The notes below the pieces were generated by a model that ran no database searches, had not been told where the DNA came from, and worked only from the letters and a program-made list of their open reading frames with translations. From assembly GCA_013297575.1 (NCBI GenBank), contig JAAFHO010000078.1, forward strand, positions 1-13,618: a DNA stretch of 13,618 bases. The letters are read 5' to 3'. This document shows, piece by piece, positions 7,729 to 13,618 of the stretch; position 1 is the stretch's first letter, and every line of letters starts with the position of its first letter. A program made the translations under genes and the position numbers. Origin of the DNA: Chitinophagales bacterium (GTDB lineage: Bacteria > Bacteroidota > Bacteroidia > Chitinophagales > Saprospiraceae).

Positions 7729-7891
7729 TATACATTTACAACCTTTTATTTTAATCCTTTATTTAATAGCGCCCTTGTAACGGGGCAATACTTACACTAC
7801 TTTTTTTTAATCCAATTCCCCTGTAGATTTTTAGATGCTAAAATTGTACGGTCTAAATTCTACTTTTGCACTTGAAACTGATTATCATAGT

Positions 7892-10132
7892 ATGGATTTT
7901 GGTCACCTCCTCCAAATCCTGAGTCGGCGCAAATGGTTGATACTATCGGCCATGCTCGCTTCCGCAGGCATTGTTTTTTACCTCATCGGTAAGAAACCTG
8001 AACGCTATAAGGCGAATATCATCATGGCGACTGGTATTGTGAACTACAAAGGCTTCAACTCTAATGGAGATGATGCCTTTGTACAGCAGTTTCAGATCGA
8101 AAACGCATTTTCCAACCTTATCGACTTCGCACAATCCCGTTCTAGTTTTAAACTACTCAGCCTTTACATGCTTCAGCACGACCTGAATGCTGAAAAAGGC
8201 ACGAATACCGATTGGCCATTCCGCAAGCCAGATCTTTCTATTTATGGCTCTAGTATTCAAGAAGATGCGGAAAAATTGCGTGTTGAATTGGGTAAAATCA
8301 AACTGGACAGCATCAGCGATCCTGCTTTTAGCCCAGAATTAGATTATTTAATTGATCGTGTTTCGCGTACTTATGGCTACGACCACGATGCTATTGGGCG
8401 CAGCCTGACCGTAAAACGCAAAGGCACAACCGATTACCTTTCCATCGAATTTGTTACAGAAAATGCTAAACTCTCGCAATATATAGCCAATGCGTATGTA
8501 AATCTGTTTATGAATTACTACCAGAATCTTTCGGTTCGGGAAAAACGTAAAAATGTACAGTTTTACAGACAATTGGCAGCCGAAAAAAAGGCGGTGGTGG
8601 ATACCATCAAAAATCGACGTTATGCTTATTTGTACAAGAAAGGTTTACCGGCATTGGGCAAGCAAAGTGAGGAATTGGTGACACAAATTGGCGACTTGGA
8701 ATTACAAAAACAAAAGGCGGAATCCAAACGATTGTCGAGTGCCGAAGCCGTGGGCAAAATACAGCAATATATCGATACCCGTGGCAATATGGATGCCGGC
8801 GAAACCAGAGCAAGGGTAGTGGATAAATATAATGTGGCAGACCTAAATGCCAAAGTTCGGACACTTACGGAAAAAAGTACTGCCACCGGAGGTAAAGATG
8901 CCAAATTAGAAGCCGAATTGGCAGGTGCACGGCACTCATTGGATATGGCGTTGCAAAGTAGTGCAGGTAATTTGGGTAAATCCAATAAAAATGAAGACTC
9001 CCGCCGCACCAAAGAAGACTTATTCAAAGAAAAAGTACAAGCGGATATGGATCGCATTGAGGCGGAAAAATCTATTGGTACGCTTGAAAGTGAAATCCGC
9101 CAACGCACCGATAAACTCAGTGTATATGTTACGAATGATGAGATAGCCACCGGATTGAGTAGCGATCAAGAAAATGCGGATGAGGAATTCAAAAAAGTAA
9201 ATGACGAATTGATCAATGCGAACTTGGCCTTGGCCAATGCCGAAAACCCATTGCATGTGATTGAAAATGCACAATTGCCCGAGTGGCCGGAGCCTAATCG
9301 CCGGACGTTGTTGAGTATTTTCGCGGCTATTGTCGTTGGTACATTATCTGTATTGACGCTTTTTGGGCTGGCATTTTTGGACAATAGTATCCAATCGCCC
9401 GAAATGTTTGGCCGTTACACAGGAGGCTTGCCCTTATTGGGCTATACGCCATTTATCAAAATGGCCGATCTTGATTTTCAACGTATTTTTTCTACCAACG
9501 GCGAAATGCCGCAATTTAGCGAGTACCGAGAAAACCTGAGAAAAATGCGCAATCAGCTCATTGCGATGAATGCAAAGGTGTTTTTATTTACCAGTACGCG
9601 CCCTCAACAAGGAAAAACATCAACGGGGTATGCCCTCGCTAATGCATTGGCTGCCAACCATAAAAAAGTGTTGATTTTAGATACAAATTTCAAGACACCA
9701 TTGCCTAGTGAATTGGCCAATCCCAACACGAAACATGTTGGGCCAGTGGCCAAAATATTGCGCAAGCACGATCTTTCCGATACTTTTTATCCGGGTAGTT
9801 TGGTGGGTGTAGGACAAGGATTAGTGATGGTAGTTGCCCATTTTGGCATCCATATTTCTCCTGCTGAAATGCTTCCTCCTGATCAGTTTAAGTCATTTTT
9901 GGATGAATTAGGAGAACATTTTGATTATATTTTTCTGGAAGCGGCTGCTTTGAACCAGTTTTCGGATGCGCAGGAGTTGATTCCGTTTGCCGATAAAGTG
10001 GTAGCCGTATTCAATGCCAATGCGGTGCTCAATAGCCGCGATAAAACCTCTTTGGATTATTTAAAGGGATTGGGGAGCAAATATGGTGGTTCTATTTTGG
10101 CTGGTGTGGATAGTAAAAATATGGCTAAGTAA
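7892..10132 (+). CDS. Wzc-like polysaccharide co-polymerase with divergent BY-kinase domain
   Basis: A 746-residue inner-membrane protein of the PCP-2/Wzc type, which sets chain length and works with the polysaccharide export machinery. It begins MDFGHLLQILSRRKWLI with a first span at about 14-33. A long periplasmic region (about 35-470) follows, rich in charged coiled coil at about 220-440. The second span is at 471-493. The cytoplasmic part has an ExxRxxR motif (ENLRKMR near 546-552) used for ring formation in BY-kinases, and Walker A STRPQQGKT at 568-576 (Lys575). Walker A' reads VLILDTNFK, so the second Asp is Asn599. The Walker B region reads YIFLEAAAL, with Glu683 where Asp is usual. 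The C-terminus ends GVDSKNMAK with no tyrosine cluster. Kinase activity is therefore doubtful; an ATP-binding structural role is possible. An ATG at 7835 adds 19 residues that do not fit the usual Wzz start. It probably works with the ligase/polymerase upstream. Confidence 0.9.
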   Translation: MDFGHLLQILSRRKWLILSAMLASAGIVFYLIGKKPERYKANIIMATGIVNYKGFNSNGDDAFVQQFQIENAFSNLIDFAQSRSSFKLLSLYMLQHDLNAEKGTNTDWPFRKPDLSIYGSSIQEDAEKLRVELGKIKLDSISDPAFSPELDYLIDRVSRTYGYDHDAIGRSLTVKRKGTTDYLSIEFVTENAKLSQYIANAYVNLFMNYYQNLSVREKRKNVQFYRQLAAEKKAVVDTIKNRRYAYLYKKGLPALGKQSEELVTQIGDLELQKQKAESKRLSSAEAVGKIQQYIDTRGNMDAGETRARVVDKYNVADLNAKVRTLTEKSTATGGKDAKLEAELAGARHSLDMALQSSAGNLGKSNKNEDSRRTKEDLFKEKVQADMDRIEAEKSIGTLESEIRQRTDKLSVYVTNDEIATGLSSDQENADEEFKKVNDELINANLALANAENPLHVIENAQLPEWPEPNRRTLLSIFAAIVVGTLSVLTLFGLAFLDNSIQSPEMFGRYTGGLPLLGYTPFIKMADLDFQRIFSTNGEMPQFSEYRENLRKMRNQLIAMNAKVFLFTSTRPQQGKTSTGYALANALAANHKKVLILDTNFKTPLPSELANPNTKHVGPVAKILRKHDLSDTFYPGSLVGVGQGLVMVVAHFGIHISPAEMLPPDQFKSFLDELGEHFDYIFLEAAALNQFSDAQELIPFADKVVAVFNANAVLNSRDKTSLDYLKGLGSKYGGSILAGVDSKNMAK

Positions 10133-10141
10133 TTGCCCTTT

Positions 10142-10537
10142 TTACACTTTCACTGGCTCGATCAAATCCCATAAATTACCGTATTTATCTTTGAAGACCG
10201 CAACGGTGCCATAAGGCTCTTTTACGGGTTCTCGTACAAATTCCACGCCTTTTGCTATTAAATCGTTGTGATTAGCCCAAAAATCATCGGTGTGGAGGAA
10301 CAAGAAAACGCGTCCGCCAGTTTGGTTTCCAATTCTAGTTTTTTGTTCGTCGTTAGCGGCTTGTGCCAATAAGATACTGCAGCCTGTAGAGCCTGAAGGT
10401 GCAACTAGCACCCAACGTTTGGTGGTACTCAGGTGGGTATCTTCCACGAGCGTAAAACTTAGGGTTTGAGTATAGTATTCAATGGCAGAATCATAATCAT
10501 CGATGACTAACGCGATATGGGCGAGGTATTGTGGCAT
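10142..10537 (-). CDS. VOC superfamily (glyoxalase/bleomycin-resistance fold) protein
   Basis: A 131-residue single-module pair of beta-alpha-beta-beta-beta units. The start HIALVIDDYDSAIEYYTQTL and the end FKDKYGNLWDLIEP are classic VOC signatures. Candidate metal ligands are His7 and Glu127, with His82 a possible third. Substrate is unknown; members include glyoxalases, dioxygenases and drug-binding proteins. The gene starts 28 nt after the stop of the response regulator on the same strand, so the two are probably co-transcribed. It ends only 9 nt from the stop of the convergent Wzc-like gene, with no separate terminator visible. Confidence 0.92.
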   Translation of the reverse strand: MPQYLAHIALVIDDYDSAIEYYTQTLSFTLVEDTHLSTTKRWVLVAPSGSTGCSILLAQAANDEQKTRIGNQTGGRVFLFLHTDDFWANHNDLIAKGVEFVREPVKEPYGTVAVFKDKYGNLWDLIEPVKV

Positions 10538-10565
10538 TTTTTTTCTGAATGATAAATTTTATTGG

Positions 10566-11246
10566 TTAGAGTTCCGTTTTTAGCACATAACCTACACCAA
10601 AATGGGTATGAATTAATTTTTGATCAAAACCTTTGTCTATTTTATTGCGCAGGTAATTGACATATACTTCCACTACATTGGTATTAATTTCAATATCTAA
10701 ATCCCATACACTTTTAAGAATTTCAATTTTAGGAATAATACGGCCTTGGTTTTTGATGAAATAGACCATGAGTTCAAATTCCCTTGGTGTGAGCACTATT
10801 TTTTTACCAGCGCGCCAAGCCTCGTACAGATCTAGGTCAAGTTCAACATTGGCAAATAACAATTTGTTACTATTTACAACCGGGATATTCCTGCGTCGAG
10901 CCAAGGCATTGATCCTGGCATGTAACTCTTTCATTTCAAACGGCTTAGCGAGATAGTCATCTGCTCCAGCATCCAAACCCGTTATTTTATCATCGGTTTG
11001 GCTCAATGCCGAAATCATCAAAACAGGCGTATTAATACCTGCTTGGCGCAGTTTACGACAAAGTTCGATACCATTTTGTTCGGGCATAATTACATCCGAA
11101 ACAATGACATCGTATGTATTTTTGAGTGCTGCTGCCGCTCCCGAATTTCCATCGAAAGCACAATCGACTACATGGTCATACTCCTCTAACCACTGCCGAA
11201 CCGATTGCGCCATTTTGCGCTCATCTTCGATTAACAATATTTTCAT
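10566..11246 (-). CDS. OmpR/PhoB-family response regulator
   Basis: A 226-residue two-domain transcription factor. The receiver domain (1-118) has the acidic pair in IEDE (7-9), phosphoacceptor Asp51 in VIVSDVIMPEQNG, the Ser/Thr switch position in MISAL, and Lys101 in YLAKPF. The winged-helix DNA-binding domain (about 128-223) has LTPREFELMVYFIKN, the recognition region NVVEVYVNYLRNKID, and the terminal hairpin THFGVGYVL. Start at 11246 gives MKILLIEDE, the normal family start; an in-frame ATG at 11297 would add 17 atypical hydrophobic residues encoded by the leader palindrome. No histidine kinase lies next to it, so it is an orphan within this window. It is probably co-transcribed with the VOC gene. 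Confidence 0.94.
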   Translation of the reverse strand: MKILLIEDERKMAQSVRQWLEEYDHVVDCAFDGNSGAAAALKNTYDVIVSDVIMPEQNGIELCRKLRQAGINTPVLMISALSQTDDKITGLDAGADDYLAKPFEMKELHARINALARRRNIPVVNSNKLLFANVELDLDLYEAWRAGKKIVLTPREFELMVYFIKNQGRIIPKIEILKSVWDLDIEINTNVVEVYVNYLRNKIDKGFDQKLIHTHFGVGYVLKTEL

Positions 11247-11256
11247 TAAAAGCCAA

Positions 11257-11300
11257 GAAATGAATTTGAATCCATATATAACAAGGATACAATTCATTTC
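11257..11300. repeat. Imperfect palindrome in the response-regulator leader
   Basis: GAAATGAATT (11257-11266) and AATTCATTTC (11291-11300) are perfect 10-bp inverted arms. An inner ATCC/GGAT pair extends the fold, leaving a loop of about 11 nt. It lies between a possible promoter and the ATG at 11246, so it could be a DNA operator or an RNA hairpin 10 nt before the start codon. Confidence 0.6.
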
Positions 11301-11305
11301 AGGAA

Positions 11306-11313
11306 CAAAGGTG
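11306..11313 (-). promoter_or_regulatory. Possible -7 element of the response-regulator gene
   Basis: On the minus strand CACCTTTG matches TAnnTTTG except at the first base. It would give a leader of roughly 55 nt containing the palindrome. No -33 box was found, so support is modest. Confidence 0.35.
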
Positions 11314-11350
11314 CAACTTTTCTAGTATTATACGTATAAAGACCTACAAA

Positions 11351-11367
11351 TTGGCATTGTTTTTGCT
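11351..11367 (+). promoter_or_regulatory. Sigma-54-like promoter of the haloperoxidase gene
   Basis: TTGGCATTGTTTTTGCT keeps the invariant GG (11353-11354) and GC (11365-11366) with exact 10-nt spacing, and departs from YTGGCACGRNNNTTGCW only in the CG after GGCA. It points at the haloperoxidase gene, with a predicted start near 11378 and a 73-nt leader. Confidence 0.55.
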
Positions 11368-11450
11368 TTTAAAAAATACCTAAGTACCTCTTATATCTAT
11401 TATTACATTACCATTATAGCATGCAAAGTGCTTTAACCACTCTTACTTAA

Positions 11451-12827
11451 ATGCATAAAAATTACAAACTAGCCCTCCTTTTATTCATAAGTTGTGGCCT
11501 TTTCATTACTGCCTGTCAGGATGAACCCAGCCCCGAAGCAACGCAAACAGCCGCGACATTCAAGCATACCACTATTTCCAAATGGAACGATGTATTCCTT
11601 CATATTGAGCGTCATGCAGCAGGTTACCGCCCAGGGCCCGCGCCACGTGCGCTCGGGCTTATCGGATTAGCGACTTACGAGGCATGTATCAATGGAATGC
11701 CCGAATACCAATCTTTGGCCACGCAATACCAAGGCTTATCGATTCCCGCCGCTGATCCAAAAACGGATTATTATTGGCCAGCAGTGGCCAGTGGTGTACA
11801 TGAATTTTTATTGCGCCGATTTTTTGCCACACAAGACGATACTTACCTCGCGGAGATCGACAAAGTAGCATCTGAACTGGAATTTGCTTTTAAATCGGAA
11901 ACTACATCGGAGCGCGTAGAAGCGTCTAAGGCTTATGGAGCTAATGTAGGAGATGCTATTTGGCAATGGTCGAAAACCGATCCATTTGGTCATGATGCAT
12001 TTCTTGATCCGTTTAATAACTATGCTTGGCAGGATCATTATGCTAAGGATGGTGATTGGGCACCCACACTCCCCGGCCCTGGCCGCCCGATGTTCCCTTA
12101 TTGGGGTAAGGCGCGTACGTTTGCGATTGAAGAAACCGACAAATTGTGCGAAAAGCCCATACCTTATAGTGCATCACCAACATCGGAGTTATACGCACAG
12201 GCATTGGAAGTATATGCCCGGAGCGGTGTTAACCAAACATACGAAGATAAATGGATTGGTGAATTTTGGAGCGATGACATATTGAATCTCACTTTTAGCC
12301 CCGGCCCTCGTTGGATTGCCGTGGCCAACCAAGTCTATACCTCCAAAGATAGCGATTTAGAGACTGCTATTGTGTGCAATGCCAAAACAGGTATGGCACT
12401 CAACGATGCAGCGGTGGCCTGTTGGCACTCCAAATACTACTATAACGTAGAACGTCCAGAGACCTATATCAAACGTGTGATCGACCCTAACTACGAACCA
12501 GCGTTAAAAGATCCGCAGACAGGGGCTACTGGTATAACGCCTTCATTTCCTGCATTTCCTAGTGGTCACTCAACGATGGGTGCGGCAGGTGCAGAGATAT
12601 TGACGAGTATTTTTGGCAATAACTATGCAATGTTTGACAAGTGCCACAATGGACGCTCGGAATTCCTGAGTACACCTCGCTTTTTTGGTTCATTTTACGA
12701 TATGGCTGAGGAAAATGCGATTTCTCGCGTACCACTTGGGGTGCATTTTCGGATGGACTGCGAAGTGGGTGTTGACTTGGGTTTGGTATGTGGGCGAAAA
12801 GTGAATGCTTTGCCTTGGAAAAAATAG
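11451..12827 (+). CDS. Vanadium-dependent haloperoxidase (PAP2 fold) lipoprotein
   Basis: A 458-residue predicted lipoprotein: hydrophobic signal, then FITAC with acylated Cys22. The PAP2/haloperoxidase vanadate pocket is complete. Motif 1 is K328-Y-Y-Y-N-V-E-R335-P (KX6RP), motif 2 is P370-S-G-H373, and motif 3 is S425-R426-x5-H432-x3-D436. By family knowledge Lys328, Arg335, Ser371, Gly372, His373 and Arg426 would bind vanadate oxygens, with His432 as the direct ligand. Such enzymes oxidise halide with H2O2 to hypohalous acid; the same fold also gives acid phosphatases, so the reaction is inferred. Phe366, five residues before Ser371, corresponds in my reading to the Phe of fungal chloroperoxidase rather than the His of algal bromoperoxidases. 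The gene stands alone between a divergent regulator and two downstream terminators, and the likely site of action is the cell envelope. Confidence 0.92.
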   Translation: MHKNYKLALLLFISCGLFITACQDEPSPEATQTAATFKHTTISKWNDVFLHIERHAAGYRPGPAPRALGLIGLATYEACINGMPEYQSLATQYQGLSIPAADPKTDYYWPAVASGVHEFLLRRFFATQDDTYLAEIDKVASELEFAFKSETTSERVEASKAYGANVGDAIWQWSKTDPFGHDAFLDPFNNYAWQDHYAKDGDWAPTLPGPGRPMFPYWGKARTFAIEETDKLCEKPIPYSASPTSELYAQALEVYARSGVNQTYEDKWIGEFWSDDILNLTFSPGPRWIAVANQVYTSKDSDLETAIVCNAKTGMALNDAAVACWHSKYYYNVERPETYIKRVIDPNYEPALKDPQTGATGITPSFPAFPSGHSTMGAAGAEILTSIFGNNYAMFDKCHNGRSEFLSTPRFFGSFYDMAEENAISRVPLGVHFRMDCEVGVDLGLVCGRKVNALPWKK

Positions 12828-12949
12828 TGTGAATGGTTATAGATTAATAAATGCCTATTTTAATTCTTGAAAACACAAATGCAATTTATAACTTATTTTA
12901 TAGACGTAGCGTACACTTTTTTCTACCACAAAAGAGCGCAATAGTCCAC

Positions 12950-12980
12950 AAAAGCGTAGAATGGCGCTTCGCTTTTTTTT
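12950..12980 (+). terminator. Probable terminator of the haloperoxidase gene
   Basis: AAAAGCG (12950-12956) pairs with CGCTTTT (12970-12976) around a 13-nt loop and is followed by a continuous T-run to 12980. The stem is short but the U-tract is good. Confidence 0.5.
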
Positions 12981-13010
12981 AGTTCACAAAAGGTTGTATT
13001 TTAATGTTTT

Positions 13011-13053
13011 AAAAAAGCCACTTGGTACTTTTGGGTACTGAGTGGCTTTTTTT
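13011..13053. terminator. Strong hairpin terminator, possibly bidirectional
   Basis: A-run plus GCCACTTGGTAC (13011-13028) pairs with GTACTGAGTGGC plus T-run (13035-13052), with two G-T wobbles and a 6-nt loop. It is flanked by A6 on the left and T7 on the right, so it can work in both directions. It isolates the HTH gene from upstream transcription. Confidence 0.8.
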
Positions 13054-13130
13054 GTTATGTAAATTCAGATATTTGTTAGAACTTTGGGGCTTTACTTTAC
13101 GAAACTGTGCAATACTAAATTTTCAAGATC

Positions 13131-13618
13131 ATGCCAAAAAAGAACGAAAAACAAGCAAATACTATTCATTTTGAAGCCATTATTAAGAAGGGTTGCGAAT
13201 TATTAATGACAACGATGTACTATGGTCAGAGTAATATAGTTAACAAACTTACTATACGCCGTTACAAAATATCAACTGCATGGTTGAGTAGTTTTTTAAA
13301 TGGTACTCGTCCGGGAAAACCAGATATGTTAATGAAAATATCCGAAGGTATCCAATATTTGGTGGAACAGGAACTGGGTTATACCTATCAAAATGATCTA
13401 CAGGCGTACGGCACAGAGAGTCCGCTTGGTTGGCAGCAGAAAATCCTGCCTGAATCGGAGCAAGAGATAGACAGCATAGAATCTGTCAAATTTCACCACG
13501 ATGGCCGTGTTCCCGTCCAATATAAAACCGCGTTTTTTGCCAATGCACAACACGAAGTGATAGAAATTGGCGTGCGGCTCAACACCTTTTCTTCTTATTT
13601 TACTTCGCAAAACGACCA
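13131..13618 (+). CDS. HTH-type regulator-like protein, cut by the window end
   Basis: An open frame from ATG 13131 runs off the right edge: 162 codons with no stop. An in-frame TAA at 13116-13118 makes this ATG the first possible start. The N-terminus is basic (MPKKNEKQ). Residues about 33-75 look like a helix-turn-helix (KYxIS-like RRYKISTAWLSSFLNGTRPG, then MLMKISEGIQYL), resembling XRE-type regulators. After a linker, residues 118-160 begin a second domain with FHHDGRVPVQYKTAFF and AQHEVIEIGVRLNTFSSYF. I do not recognise this with confidence; a PLD-like or TrmB-C-like fold is one guess. The missing part must hold the rest of this domain. It is preceded by a strong terminator, so it should have its own promoter. 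Confidence 0.75.
   Translation, partial: MPKKNEKQANTIHFEAIIKKGCELLMTTMYYGQSNIVNKLTIRRYKISTAWLSSFLNGTRPGKPDMLMKISEGIQYLVEQELGYTYQNDLQAYGTESPLGWQQKILPESEQEIDSIESVKFHHDGRVPVQYKTAFFANAQHEVIEIGVRLNTFSSYFTSQND

Larger units (their letters stand above)
7546..7891. other. Intergenic regulatory region between divergent genes
   Basis: This 346-nt AT-rich stretch separates the start of the YdeI-family gene from the start of the Wzc-like gene. It holds the -7 element of the former, the sigma-54 site for the latter (7712-7728), a possible second -7 element TACTTTTG at 7861-7868, and a pair of inverted 9-mers (7567-7575 and 7692-7700). No tRNA or credible small ORF was found; an open frame at 7472-7711 is mostly low-complexity and has no family resemblance. 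Confidence 0.6.
12828..13130. other. Intergenic region with terminators
   Basis: This 303-nt stretch contains two hairpin terminators (12950-12980 and 13011-13053) and a short imperfect direct repeat, CCACAAAAGAGCG at 12925-12937 and CCACAAAAGCG at 12946-12956. Only a weak -7-like element, GAACTTTG at 13079-13086, precedes the HTH gene. No tRNA or small gene was seen. Confidence 0.6.

Noticed and set aside
7861..7868. TACTTTTG as the main promoter of the Wzc-like gene
   Set aside because: It matches TAnnTTTG but has no -33 box, and a much stronger sigma-54 site lies upstream; it is kept only as a possible secondary promoter.
7835..7891. Longer N-terminus for the Wzc-like protein from ATG 7835
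   Set aside because: The added 19 residues do not resemble a Wzz N-terminus, while the sequence starting at 7892 does; a possible -7 element at 7861-7868 also lies within the extension.
8626..9150. 174-codon open frame on the minus strand inside the Wzc-like gene
   Set aside because: It is antisense to a well-supported coiled-coil coding region, is rich in Ser/Leu as expected for the complement of such a repeat-like sequence, and has no recognisable domain or promoter.
12925..12956. CRISPR-like or tandem repeat (CCACAAAAG...GCG twice)
   Set aside because: Only two short imperfect copies with no regular spacers; more likely chance in an AT-rich terminator region.
13398..13610. 70-codon minus-strand open frame at the right edge
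   Set aside because: It is antisense to the truncated HTH gene, whose plus-strand frame is open from 13131 to the edge with a plausible domain pattern.

Overview
The window looks like chromosomal DNA of a Bacteroidota member, most likely from the Saprospiria. I infer this from a secreted subtilase with a type IX secretion (T9SS)-like C-terminal tail, lipoproteins with Bacteroidota-like lipoboxes, TAnnTTTG -7 promoter elements close to start codons, and almost no Shine-Dalgarno sequences. No rRNA, tRNA, CRISPR array, insertion sequence or phage gene was seen. Ten complete genes and one gene cut by the right edge are supported.

Left part (1-4900), all on the minus strand, in transcription order: ribosomal protein L25 (rplY), a T9SS-type S8 peptidase, a six-cysteine lipoprotein with an NlpE-like N-terminal region, and a membrane-anchored protein. 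That last protein joins an N-terminal Effector-associated-domain-11-like region to a TolB/FlgO-like domain and TPR repeats. Gaps and separate promoter elements suggest mostly single-gene units rather than one operon.

Middle part (4900-10140), mainly plus strand, is a polysaccharide region: an O-antigen ligase/polymerase (Wzy/WaaL-type) with C-terminal TPRs, and a Wzc-like polysaccharide co-polymerase whose ATPase domain keeps Walker A but has altered Walker A' and Walker B acidic residues and no C-terminal tyrosine cluster. A convergent YdeI/DUF1905 gene lies between them; its stop codon interlocks with that of the ligase gene inside a small hairpin. The Wzc-like gene is preceded by a sequence matching the sigma-54 -24/-12 consensus at every specified position.

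Right part (10140-13618): a minus-strand pair (OmpR-type response regulator, then a VOC/glyoxalase-fold protein 28 nt downstream) diverges from a secreted vanadium-dependent haloperoxidase lipoprotein with an intact vanadate site. The haloperoxidase also has a sigma-54-like site upstream. After two hairpin terminators comes a truncated HTH-type gene with an unrecognised C-terminal domain.

Taken together, the most interesting hypotheses are that sigma-54 drives cell-exterior functions here (exopolysaccharide chain control and haloperoxidase), that the Wzc-like protein is a non-canonical or inactive BY-kinase, and that the EAD-like protein may link an intracellular adaptor domain to an extracytoplasmic TPR scaffold. 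No complete defence or conflict operon is visible.
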